Notes under the pieces: generated by a model | Seen by the model: only the letters and a program-made list of their open reading frames with translations | Told to the model about the DNA's origin: nothing | Databases searched by the model: none | Made by a program: the position numbers and the translations under genes | In this document: positions 1 through 7,107 of the stretch, one piece after another | How positions within the stretch are numbered: position 1 is the first letter of the stretch | How the letters are laid out: each line of letters opens with the position of its first letter | Source of the DNA: a bacterium | GTDB lineage: Bacteria > Gemmatimonadota > Glassbacteria > GWA2-58-10 | Direction of reading: 5' to 3' | Assembly: GCA_021372515.1 (NCBI GenBank) | Contig: JAJFUG010000126.1 | Span: forward strand, 1-12,472 | DNA length: 12,472 bases

Positions 1-7
1 GCACAGC

Positions 8-36
8 GCGGCGGCGATTCGCGGCAGCGCCGCCGC
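8..36. repeat. GC-only 9-bp inverted repeat (hairpin)
   Basis: Bases 8-16 (GCGGCGGCG) and 28-36 (CGCCGCCGC) are perfect reverse complements around an 11-base loop. No T-tract follows, so this is not a classical intrinsic terminator. A reading frame open from the left edge to a TAA at 66-68 overlaps it, so it could lie in the tail of an upstream gene. Its function is unknown. Confidence 0.4.
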
Positions 37-127
37 TGCAACGCGCGAGCGGCATCAACACTCCGTAAACACTTAAGATCGAAGCGGAGGCGTGGTCTGG
101 ACGAGTTTGCGGCCCCCGCTGGCTTTG

Positions 128-151
128 CTGCTTTGGCCGAAACCAAAGCAG
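128..151. promoter_or_regulatory. 9-bp hairpin in the leader of the lyase gene
   Basis: CTGCTTTGG (128-136) and CCAAAGCAG (143-151) form a perfect 9-bp stem with a 6-base loop (CCGAAA). It lies about 90 bases before the chosen lyase start. The tract that follows is pyrimidine-rich (GTCTTTCGTCTTCTC) but is not a clean U-run. It could be a weak terminator for an upstream transcript, a leader structure, or an operator with dyad symmetry. The symmetry is seen directly; any role is inference. Confidence 0.45.
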
Positions 152-239
152 AACAGAGTCTTTCGTCTTCTCACTGTAAGTCACTAACCGGACATTGCTG
201 GCACCGGAAACAGGTTCACTGGATTACCCGAGTGTTGGA

Positions 240-3200
240 ATGAAATCGAAAAGCACAAAATACCTGTCACTCCTTCCGGCCCTGGCGCTCCTGGCCGCGA
301 GCCAGGCCTCCGGCGCGCCGCCCCGGCTCGGAAGCCGCCCCGCCCTGCAGGCGGCCCCGGACACGCTGCGCGTGCAGCTCCAGGCCGGCAACACCGCCCA
401 GGGCTGGAGCGCGTACGATTCCACCGAGAGCACCTACATCAGCCGGGAGAACCCGCTGAAAAACTACGGCAACAGCAAGGTGCTGCACACGCGCAACACA
501 AGCCTGCGGCTGGAAAAAACCCTGCTGCGTTTCCCCGAGCTGATCGGCGCCAACCCGGGCCAGGTGCCGCCCGGGGCCTATATCCGTCGGGCCGTGCTCT
601 CGGTCTGCGCCTCAGGCGCGAGCACGGACAAACACTGGACCCACCGCGCAATCACAGCCTGGAGCGCGGGCAGCGGCGCCGATTCAAGCGGCGCCGACTG
701 GTCCCGCACCGGCGCCCCGGAACAGTCGCCCGGCCACTGGGCCGCGCCGGGTGGACTGTCCGGGGCCGACTATTCCGACGCGCCGGACAACCGGGATGCG
801 GTCATCCCCTCGGTCCGGGGCGCGTACCAGAATTTCGACGTGCGGAGCGGCGTGCAGGTCTGGGCCGAACACCCGGACAGCAATTTCGGCTGGTTCCTGC
901 TCAACGGCACCGGCGGCTCCGACCCGGTCTGGTGGAGCGCCCTGGCCGACCCGGACAAGCGCCCCACGCTGACCGTGGTCTACTCCACCGAACCGGACCA
1001 GTCCGGCCCGGCCAAAGTGGGCGGCCTCACTGCCGCGGCCGGGGACAGCCGGGTGAGCCTCGGCTGGAGCGCCCCGCCGGATGCGGATTTCGACGGCGTG
1101 GTGGTGGTGCGCTCGACAAGCGGGTTCCCGGCCTCGCCCCAGGATGGCTTGAGCCTGGCCCAGGGCTGGCTGTTCAGCCTCAGCGACAGCAGCCTTGTCA
1201 ACGGCACGCGCTACTACTACAGCGTGTTCGCCTATGATTTCTGGGGCAACTGGGCCGCGGCGGCCACGGTCTCGGCCACTCCCACCGCGGATGCGGTCCC
1301 CCCGCGGTTGAGCCGGGTGCGCGTTCTGCGGGCCGGGCCGGATAATGTGCTTGTCGCCTGGAGCACGGATGAGCCGTGCCGCGCCGGGGTGGACTACGGC
1401 CTCGCGGGAGTGTCCGATCACAGCACGGGCCTGGACTCCAGCCTGGGCCTGGAGCACTATGTCACTGTGACCGGCCTTATCCCCGGCGCCGCCTACAGCC
1501 TGCGCCCCGTCGCCAGCGACCGTCGCGGCAACCGCGCGGTCGCAGACACGATCCTCTATGTCACCACCCTGGCCGCCGGGCGCACCGGGGTGCGCAGCGA
1601 CCACCCGCGGCTGATAATCAGCCCCGAGCTGTTCCCGGACCTGCTCGACCGGGTGAACGGAGAATACGCCCAGGACTACGCCGGGGTAAAAAGCTACACC
1701 GCCAATGATCCCTACAACGCGGCCTTTGTCGCCCTGGTCGAAACGCTCAAAGGCACAGCCGCCACGGCGGACTACGACCGGGCGTATAACGCGGTGCGCC
1801 AGTTCGCGGTGGACCGCCCGGAGGACATAATCGCGGTCAGCACCAACCTGGACTGGGACATGTCCTGGGCCACCGGACGCTCCTGCCGCCGTCTGGCCCT
1901 GGTCTACGATTGGCTGTACGATTATCTCAGCGCAGACCAGCGCGCTTTCCTGCGCCAGGGGATGGTGAACTGGGTCACGGTGGGGCTGACTTTCGGCCAG
2001 TACAAGCCGCCGCTGCACAACATGTATCAGCAGAATTTTGCCGGAGTGGTGATGGCCGTGCTGGCCCTTCAAGGCGACCCGGACCTGGACCCGTCCCTGA
2101 CCGCCGACTGGCTGGCCAAGGCCCGCGCGGCCCTGGAGCTTCAGATAGAGGCGGTGAACCTGGTGGGCGAGGGCGGCGGCGGCTGGCACGAGGGCTATTC
2201 CTATTTCTGGGGCGCGGCAGGGCTGAATTTTCCGCCCGAGCTGGAGGCCTGGCGCACCGCCACCGGCGAGGATGTGTTCGGACGCCTGCCCGCCCTGCGC
2301 GAGCTTGCCCTGCACCTGATGTACCTCAGCCGTCCGCAGGACAACCTGGTGGCGCACGTGGACAAGCTGAGCCCCTCGCGGCTGACCGCCCGGACCGATG
2401 AGCCCACCAGCGGCAGGCACGCCTACTGGAGCCTTCTGGCCGCCCGCTACCGTGACTGCTACGCGGCGCAATACGCCGCCACCGCCTCATCCGACCTGTC
2501 CGAGAACTACTGGCCCGGCCCGGCCTCGCGCCAGAAAATGTGGGACCTAATCTGGCAGGACCGCTCGGTCCAGGCCCAGGCCGCCGGCAACAGCCTTCCC
2601 GGCACGCGCCTTTTCAAGGGCCAGGGTCTCGTGGTCATGCGCTCGGGCTTCGAGGACAAATCGGATGTGTTCGCCGTGTTCCGCGCCCGTCAGGATTACG
2701 GCTACGGCAACCGTCTGGCCTGCGAGAACAGTTTCCTCCTGCACCGCAACTCCGCCCTGGCGATCCGCTCGGGCTACTACAACGGCTGGGAGAGCGAGAA
2801 CCACCTCAACTACTACGGCAGCGACCTTCCCGGCAACACCCTGGAAATCATTCAGCCGGGGGTGCAGTTCGGCGGGCAGCGCACCCAGCAGGGCAACAAC
2901 GGCAACCATTCCCCGGTCACGCTCACCCTGGAGAGCGAGGCGGACCACGACCTGGCCTACGGCGACGCCACGAATATCTATGCCACGGCCACCAACGCCG
3001 AGCGCTACTTTGTCCGCCTGAAACCAGAGGAATATTTCGTGGTCTTCGACCGCGCCACGGCCAGGGACCGCGCTTTCCAGAAGAAATGGGTCCTGCACAG
3101 CGTGAACCGTCCCGCTCTGTCCGAGCCGGGCAGCCTGGAGGCGACCGAGGTGGCGGACCACATCACCCGCTGGCGCGCGGGCCTGGTGACTGTGGACAAC

Positions 3201-3890
3201 GGCGCCGGGCGGCTTTACTGCCGGACTCTTCTACCCGCCGGCCACCGGGTGCGCGTGGTGGGAGGGGCAGGCTACGAGTTCTGGGTCGACTCGGACAACC
3301 GCAATTATCCGCTCGGCCGGATCGAGGAGTCGGAGGCCGGCGCCTGGCGTTTCGAGGTGCTGCCCGACAGCCAGAGCCTGGGGGATGAGTTCCTGCACCT
3401 GCTGTACCCGGCGGCCTCGCCGCAGGAGGCCGCCCCCGCGGCCGACCTGATCCAGGCTGAGACTTTCTGCGGCCTGCGCTGCGGCGCGCGGGTGGTGCTG
3501 TTCAGCCGCAGCCGCGCGCGCCTGGACAGCCTGAGCTACAGCCTCGATTCAACCCAGCCGCTCAGGCACCTTCTGGCCGACCTCGCCCCCGGCTCCTACC
3601 AGGTGCTTCGGGATGGGGAGCAGTTGGGCGTGTATGCCGCCTCCAGCGCCGGGACTGTCAGCTTCGAGTCCGCGGGCGGTGGGTCTTTCACCCTGCGTCA
3701 GGCCAGTCGCGCGGGCATCTTCCCCAGCGGCGACCTGAACCGGGACAACCGGCTGGACATTTTCGACCTGCTGGGAATGCTGAAACTTCTAAGCGGCTCT
3801 GCAGGGCAGGACCCGGCCGCGGACTTGAACGCCGACGGGAAAGTCGATGTCTTCGACCTTCTGCGGATGCTCAAGCTCCTGGCGGAATGA
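240..3890 (+). CDS. Secreted modular heparinase II/III-type polysaccharide lyase with CBM96-like module and dockerin
   Basis: This 1216-residue protein probably cleaves a uronate-containing polysaccharide outside the cytoplasmic membrane by beta-elimination. The ATG at 240 gives a textbook signal peptide (KSK n-region, hydrophobic LLPALALLAA, SQASG cleavage region); an in-frame TTG at 195 would bury it. Residues ~42-250 resemble DNRLRE/CBM96 modules (YISRENPLKNYGN, TLLRF, SGVQVWAEHPDSNFGWFL). Residues ~256-348 and ~353-443 are FN3-like. From ~454 (HPRLIISPEL) an alpha-toroid domain follows, with HNMYQQN at 593-599 and a GGGWHEGYSY motif at 646-655 whose Tyr matches the catalytic-Tyr region of heparinase-fold lyases. 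A beta-sandwich domain runs ~790-1060. The C-terminus (1164-1214) is a two-repeat dockerin, DLNRDNRLDIFD and DLNADGKVDVFD. The CBM96 plus heparinase-fold pairing recalls PL39 alginate lyase, but the substrate is unproven. Family assignment is fairly sure, exact PL family uncertain. Confidence 0.85.
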   Translation: MKSKSTKYLSLLPALALLAASQASGAPPRLGSRPALQAAPDTLRVQLQAGNTAQGWSAYDSTESTYISRENPLKNYGNSKVLHTRNTSLRLEKTLLRFPELIGANPGQVPPGAYIRRAVLSVCASGASTDKHWTHRAITAWSAGSGADSSGADWSRTGAPEQSPGHWAAPGGLSGADYSDAPDNRDAVIPSVRGAYQNFDVRSGVQVWAEHPDSNFGWFLLNGTGGSDPVWWSALADPDKRPTLTVVYSTEPDQSGPAKVGGLTAAAGDSRVSLGWSAPPDADFDGVVVVRSTSGFPASPQDGLSLAQGWLFSLSDSSLVNGTRYYYSVFAYDFWGNWAAAATVSATPTADAVPPRLSRVRVLRAGPDNVLVAWSTDEPCRAGVDYGLAGVSDHSTGLDSSLGLEHYVTVTGLIPGAAYSLRPVASDRRGNRAVADTILYVTTLAAGRTGVRSDHPRLIISPELFPDLLDRVNGEYAQDYAGVKSYTANDPYNAAFVALVETLKGTAATADYDRAYNAVRQFAVDRPEDIIAVSTNLDWDMSWATGRSCRRLALVYDWLYDYLSADQRAFLRQGMVNWVTVGLTFGQYKPPLHNMYQQNFAGVVMAVLALQGDPDLDPSLTADWLAKARAALELQIEAVNLVGEGGGGWHEGYSYFWGAAGLNFPPELEAWRTATGEDVFGRLPALRELALHLMYLSRPQDNLVAHVDKLSPSRLTARTDEPTSGRHAYWSLLAARYRDCYAAQYAATASSDLSENYWPGPASRQKMWDLIWQDRSVQAQAAGNSLPGTRLFKGQGLVVMRSGFEDKSDVFAVFRARQDYGYGNRLACENSFLLHRNSALAIRSGYYNGWESENHLNYYGSDLPGNTLEIIQPGVQFGGQRTQQGNNGNHSPVTLTLESEADHDLAYGDATNIYATATNAERYFVRLKPEEYFVVFDRATARDRAFQKKWVLHSVNRPALSEPGSLEATEVADHITRWRAGLVTVDNGAGRLYCRTLLPAGHRVRVVGGAGYEFWVDSDNRNYPLGRIEESEAGAWRFEVLPDSQSLGDEFLHLLYPAASPQEAAPAADLIQAETFCGLRCGARVVLFSRSRARLDSLSYSLDSTQPLRHLLADLAPGSYQVLRDGEQLGVYAASSAGTVSFESAGGGSFTLRQASRAGIFPSGDLNRDNRLDIFDLLGMLKLLSGSAGQDPAADLNADGKVDVFDLLRMLKLLAE

Positions 3891-4034
3891 GTTGACTGAA
3901 AATTTTCTCTGCCTGGGCCGCGCAGCGCCAGCGGCCGGCAGTCTCCGCTCCGGCCTCCCGGGCCTCCCTCCCGGGCTGCCACAGTGTTGTCTTGCCCGGC
4001 TGTCCGCCGGCGAACCGAAGAGAGAAGGGGCATC
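3891..4034. other. 144-base intergenic region with CCCGGG inverted repeat
   Basis: Stop-to-start gap between the lyase and GH4 genes. CCCGGG occurs at 3957-3962 and 3970-3975 within a short tandem of CTCCCGGGC units. The two copies can form a 6-bp GC stem with a 7-base loop. There is no U-run, so a strong terminator is not supported, and I see no convincing promoter. A purine-rich Shine-Dalgarno-like stretch (AGAGAAGGGG, 4021-4030) ends the region. Confidence 0.35.
4021..4030 (+). promoter_or_regulatory. Ribosome binding site fixing the GTG start of the GH4 gene
   Basis: AGAGAAGGGG lies four bases before the GTG at 4035. It supports that start over the in-frame upstream ATG at 3984, which would add 17 arginine-rich residues ahead of the Rossmann fold. 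Confidence 0.6.
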
Positions 4035-5345
4035 GTGAAAAAGAGGATCGTTCTGATCGGCGCGGGAAGCACGCTTTTCACCCGCGGGATTCTGGGCAGC
4101 CTGGTGACCGACCGGGAGTTCGAGGCTTGCACCCTGGTGCTGATGGATGTCGACCCGGAGCGGCTCGGCCTGATGGAGCGCTACGCCCGGCGCCTGGTGG
4201 CGGACACGGGCAGCGGCCTCGGTCTGGAGTCGAGCCTGGAGCTGGGCCGGGCACTGGAGGGCGCCGATTTCGTGATCTGCACAGTAGCGGCTCAGGATTC
4301 ACGGGCCAGGGCGCTGGAGGTGGAGATCCCGCTGCGCTTCGGCTACCACCATTCCTGGGGCGACACCACCGGCCCTTCGGGTGTGTTCCGCGCCCTGCGG
4401 CATATCCCAATTTTCACCGGCATCGCCCTGGAGATAGAAAAGCGCTGCCCGGGGGCCTGGCTGCTCAACCTGTCCAACCCGGTGGCCGCGATTCTGCGCT
4501 CCATCCGGCGGGTCTCGGCCACCCGGACGCTGGGGTTCTGCGACGCGCCGCCCTATTTCCGGCGCTGGATCGAGAAAGAGTTGTTCGGCCTGAGCGAGGG
4601 CAGCCTGGAGGCGGTGATGGCCGGGGTAGACCACGCGGTCTGGGTGCTGGGCCTGCGGGCCGACGGGCGAGACTGCCTGCCGGAGCTGTGGGACCGGATA
4701 GAAATCCTGCGCCGCCGCATGCCGGTCAACGCCGCGATCCTGGAGGCCTACGGCTACCTTGCCATCCCGGGCAACGAGCACCTCTGCGAGTTTTTCCCGT
4801 TCTTCCTGCGGGACAGCCGCAGCATGGCCCAGTACGGTCTCAAGGACATGGACATCCCCTGGCACCGTCAGCGGCGCGACAGCCTGCTCCAGAAAATCCG
4901 CCGGGAGATCCAGGGCAGCGCCCCCCTGGCGCCCGACCCCCTGCCGCCCGAGGAGGAGGTGCTCTCGATAATAAGCAGCATCGTGAACGACCAGCCGCGG
5001 CGATACGTGGCCAACCTGCCCAACCGGAACGTGATCGCGAACCTGCCCGGCTACGCCGTGGTCGAGGCTCCGGTGCTGATCGGCGCCGAGGTGACCCAGT
5101 TACCGCCGCTGACCCTGCCTCCGCAGCTCACACCGGTCCTGCACCAGAGCGTGGCCAAGGATGAACTGGTGGTGGAGGCGGCCCTGGGCGGGGACCGGGA
5201 GAAAGTTTTCCAGGCCGTGCTCTCCTGTCCGCTCACCGAATCGATCGAGCAGGCGCGTGCGATCACGAAGGCCATGCTGGAGGCCCTGGACGACCTGTTG
5301 CCCGAAACGCTCCGCACCGTGAAAAACAAGTCCGTGCTGGTTTGA
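4035..5345 (+). CDS. Family GH4 NAD-dependent glycosidase (atypical CDAP motif)
   Basis: A 436-residue cytoplasmic enzyme of glycoside hydrolase family 4. The family cleaves glycosides by an NAD+-dependent oxidation/elimination/reduction cycle with a divalent metal, usually Mn2+. The GTG start at 4035 places the dinucleotide-binding motif VLIGAGS at residues 6-12, as the family requires. Other landmarks: GDTTGPSGVFRALRHIP (109-125), NLSNP (145-149, substrate/metal region), Cys169 in GFCDAP, His200 in GVDHAVW (the usual metal-ligand Cys and His), and GNEHLCEFFPFF (246-257). Length is normal and there is no signal peptide. The four-residue signature used to sort GH4 specificities is C-D-A-P here. 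Classical signatures are CHEV (alpha-glucosidase), CHSV (alpha-galactosidase), CHGx (alpha-glucuronidase) and CNVP (6-phospho-beta-glucosidase), so specificity is open. The lyase next door makes a uronide or phospho-uronide plausible. The symporter gene follows after 30 bases, consistent with one operon. Confidence 0.9.
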   Translation: MKKRIVLIGAGSTLFTRGILGSLVTDREFEACTLVLMDVDPERLGLMERYARRLVADTGSGLGLESSLELGRALEGADFVICTVAAQDSRARALEVEIPLRFGYHHSWGDTTGPSGVFRALRHIPIFTGIALEIEKRCPGAWLLNLSNPVAAILRSIRRVSATRTLGFCDAPPYFRRWIEKELFGLSEGSLEAVMAGVDHAVWVLGLRADGRDCLPELWDRIEILRRRMPVNAAILEAYGYLAIPGNEHLCEFFPFFLRDSRSMAQYGLKDMDIPWHRQRRDSLLQKIRREIQGSAPLAPDPLPPEEEVLSIISSIVNDQPRRYVANLPNRNVIANLPGYAVVEAPVLIGAEVTQLPPLTLPPQLTPVLHQSVAKDELVVEAALGGDREKVFQAVLSCPLTESIEQARAITKAMLEALDDLLPETLRTVKNKSVLV

Positions 5346-5375
5346 AACCGAGAACGCCGGGGAGAGACGCAACGC

Positions 5376-7088
5376 ATGAAAACGCTCGACATCTACGACT
5401 ATTCTGTGCTCGTGATCTATATGGCCCTGCTGGCCGGGATCGGTATCTATTTTTCCCGTTTCATGAAAGAGTCCTCCGACTATTTCAAGGCGGCCAACAA
5501 GCTCAACTGGTGGGTGGCCGGACTGTCCTCGTTCATGAGCGCATTCAGCGCCTGGATGTTCACCGGCGGGGCGGGCATAGTTTACCGCGAGGGCCTGACC
5601 GGCATGCTCACCCTGGGCCTGCCCGGAGCGGCCATTTTCACCGGCTACCTGTTGTTCGCCAAGCTCTGGCGGCGCAGCCGGGTGACCACGATCATGGAAT
5701 ACCTGGCCCAGCGGTTCAACCTGAGCACGCACCAGGTGGCGAGCTGGTCCTACGTGCCGGTCTACGTGCTCTACAGCGGGGCGGCCCTGTTCGCCCTCTC
5801 GATTTTCGTCGCCACCGCCCTGGGCCTCGACATCCGCCTGGTGATCTGGGGCTGCGGGATGGTGATCCTGTTCTACACCCTGCTGGGCGGACTGTGGGCC
5901 GTGGCGGTCAACGATACGGTGCAATTCCTGATCCTGCTGCCGGTCTGCGTGCTGCTGGTGCCGCTTTCGCTGGCCGCGGTGGGCGGCCCCGCGGCGCTGG
6001 TCCACGCCGCCCCGGCCGGCTATTTCGACGTGCCCACCCCGACATTGCCCGGCCACTACATGCTGGCCTACTTTCTTCTCCTGGTCTGCGGCCAGAACAC
6101 CAACCCCATCGCCCAGCGCTATTTCAGCGTGCGCAACGAACGCGAGGCGCGCAAGGTGTCGCTTCTCTGCACGGGCCTGTTCGCGGTGGGGATTTTTTTC
6201 TGGGCCGTGCCGCCCATGGCAGCCCGGGTGTTGTTCCCCGACCTCAAGGCCCTGCTGGCCCTACCCAACCCGGATGAGGGCTCCTATGTGGTGATCGCCC
6301 TTCACCTGTTGCCCCACGGCCTGATGGGCCTGCTGGTGGCGGCGATGTTCGCGGCCACGATGAGTTCGCTGGCCTCGATCTACAACCTGCTGGCCGGCAT
6401 TGTCTCCAAGGACATCTACCAGCGGGTGGTAAACCCCTCTCTGAGTGATCGCGGCCTTCTGCGCGTGGCCCGGATCACCACCCTCGCCATCGGCCTGTTC
6501 GTGATCGGCCTGAGCCTGAGCATGGTCAGCTATGGACAGAGCGTGTTCAGCGTGATGATGAAGATATCGAGCCTCACCATCGCCCCACTGGCGATCCCGA
6601 TGCTGCTGGGTTTCCTCTACCGTCCCGCCCCCGCCTGGTCCTGCCTGTTCTCGTTCCTCTGCAGCGCGGCGGCGGCCCTGGTGTTCGCGTTCTGCCCGCC
6701 GCTGTCGCACTGGCTGCAGACACTCGGCCCCTGGATGGAATTCACGGTGAGCACCCTGACCATAATCGCGGTGGGCGTGGCTGCGTTTCTCGTCTCACCG
6801 CTGTTGTTCCACACCTCGGCGGCCGAGCGGGAGCGGATCGAGGCGTTTCACGCCAAGCTCGACACGCCGGTGGATGAGGCCACGGAGATGCGGGCCTCGG
6901 AGGTCGACCAGGCCGCGGTGGCGCGCCTGATCGGCCGGATCGCCATGCTGATGGGCGCCCTGGCGGCGCTGTTCGTTTTCATTCCCGCGTCACTGAGCGA
7001 CCGCCTGATGTGCCTGGGCCTGGGGGCCTCGCTGATCGTGTTCGGCCTGCTGCTCACCCTGGGGGGACGGAAAGCGGCCCGCGCCTGA
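5376..7088 (+). CDS. Sodium:solute symporter (SSS family)
   Basis: A 570-residue inner-membrane transporter of the sodium:solute symporter family (LeuT-like fold), expected to import a sugar or uronate using the sodium gradient. The N-terminus (DYSVLVIYMALLAGIGIYFS) is the first membrane helix. Next come FKAANKLNWWVAGLSSFMSAFSAW (37-60), matching the conserved helix-1/2 region, and GGLWAVAVNDTVQ (171-183), close to the family signature GGxxAVxxTDxxQ. Then AAMFAATMSSLASIYN (322-337) has the helix-8 Ser pair (330-331) that contributes to the Na2 site. After about residue 478 a charged cytosolic loop (to ~518) is followed by two more hydrophobic segments (~520-538, 545-562), as in longer SGLT-like members. 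The ATG at 5376 has a GGGGAGAGA-like ribosome site just upstream. SSS transporters serve oligoalginate uptake in Vibrio, which fits the lyase context. The substrate cannot be read from sequence alone. Confidence 0.92.
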   Translation: MKTLDIYDYSVLVIYMALLAGIGIYFSRFMKESSDYFKAANKLNWWVAGLSSFMSAFSAWMFTGGAGIVYREGLTGMLTLGLPGAAIFTGYLLFAKLWRRSRVTTIMEYLAQRFNLSTHQVASWSYVPVYVLYSGAALFALSIFVATALGLDIRLVIWGCGMVILFYTLLGGLWAVAVNDTVQFLILLPVCVLLVPLSLAAVGGPAALVHAAPAGYFDVPTPTLPGHYMLAYFLLLVCGQNTNPIAQRYFSVRNEREARKVSLLCTGLFAVGIFFWAVPPMAARVLFPDLKALLALPNPDEGSYVVIALHLLPHGLMGLLVAAMFAATMSSLASIYNLLAGIVSKDIYQRVVNPSLSDRGLLRVARITTLAIGLFVIGLSLSMVSYGQSVFSVMMKISSLTIAPLAIPMLLGFLYRPAPAWSCLFSFLCSAAAALVFAFCPPLSHWLQTLGPWMEFTVSTLTIIAVGVAAFLVSPLLFHTSAAERERIEAFHAKLDTPVDEATEMRASEVDQAAVARLIGRIAMLMGALAALFVFIPASLSDRLMCLGLGASLIVFGLLLTLGGRKAARA

Positions 7089-7092
7089 AACC

Positions 7093-7099
7093 GGAAAGG
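7093..7099 (+). promoter_or_regulatory. Shine-Dalgarno supporting a TTG start
   Basis: GGAAAGG lies eight bases before the TTG at 7108. No ATG or GTG occurs between the upstream stop (7086-7088) and the signal-peptide hydrophobic core. The rare TTG is therefore the best start for the GH123-like gene. Confidence 0.55.
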
Positions 7100-7107
7100 C
7101 TGGCATT

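Noticed and set aside
3-68. Open frame from the left edge to TAA at 66-68 as the tail of an upstream gene
   Set aside because: Only 21 codons of low-complexity residues. It cannot be told apart from chance in GC-rich DNA.
684-2471. 595-codon antisense frame opposite the lyase gene
   Set aside because: Same codon-bias shadow: G/A/R/H/V-rich, no motif, and fully inside a supported coding region.
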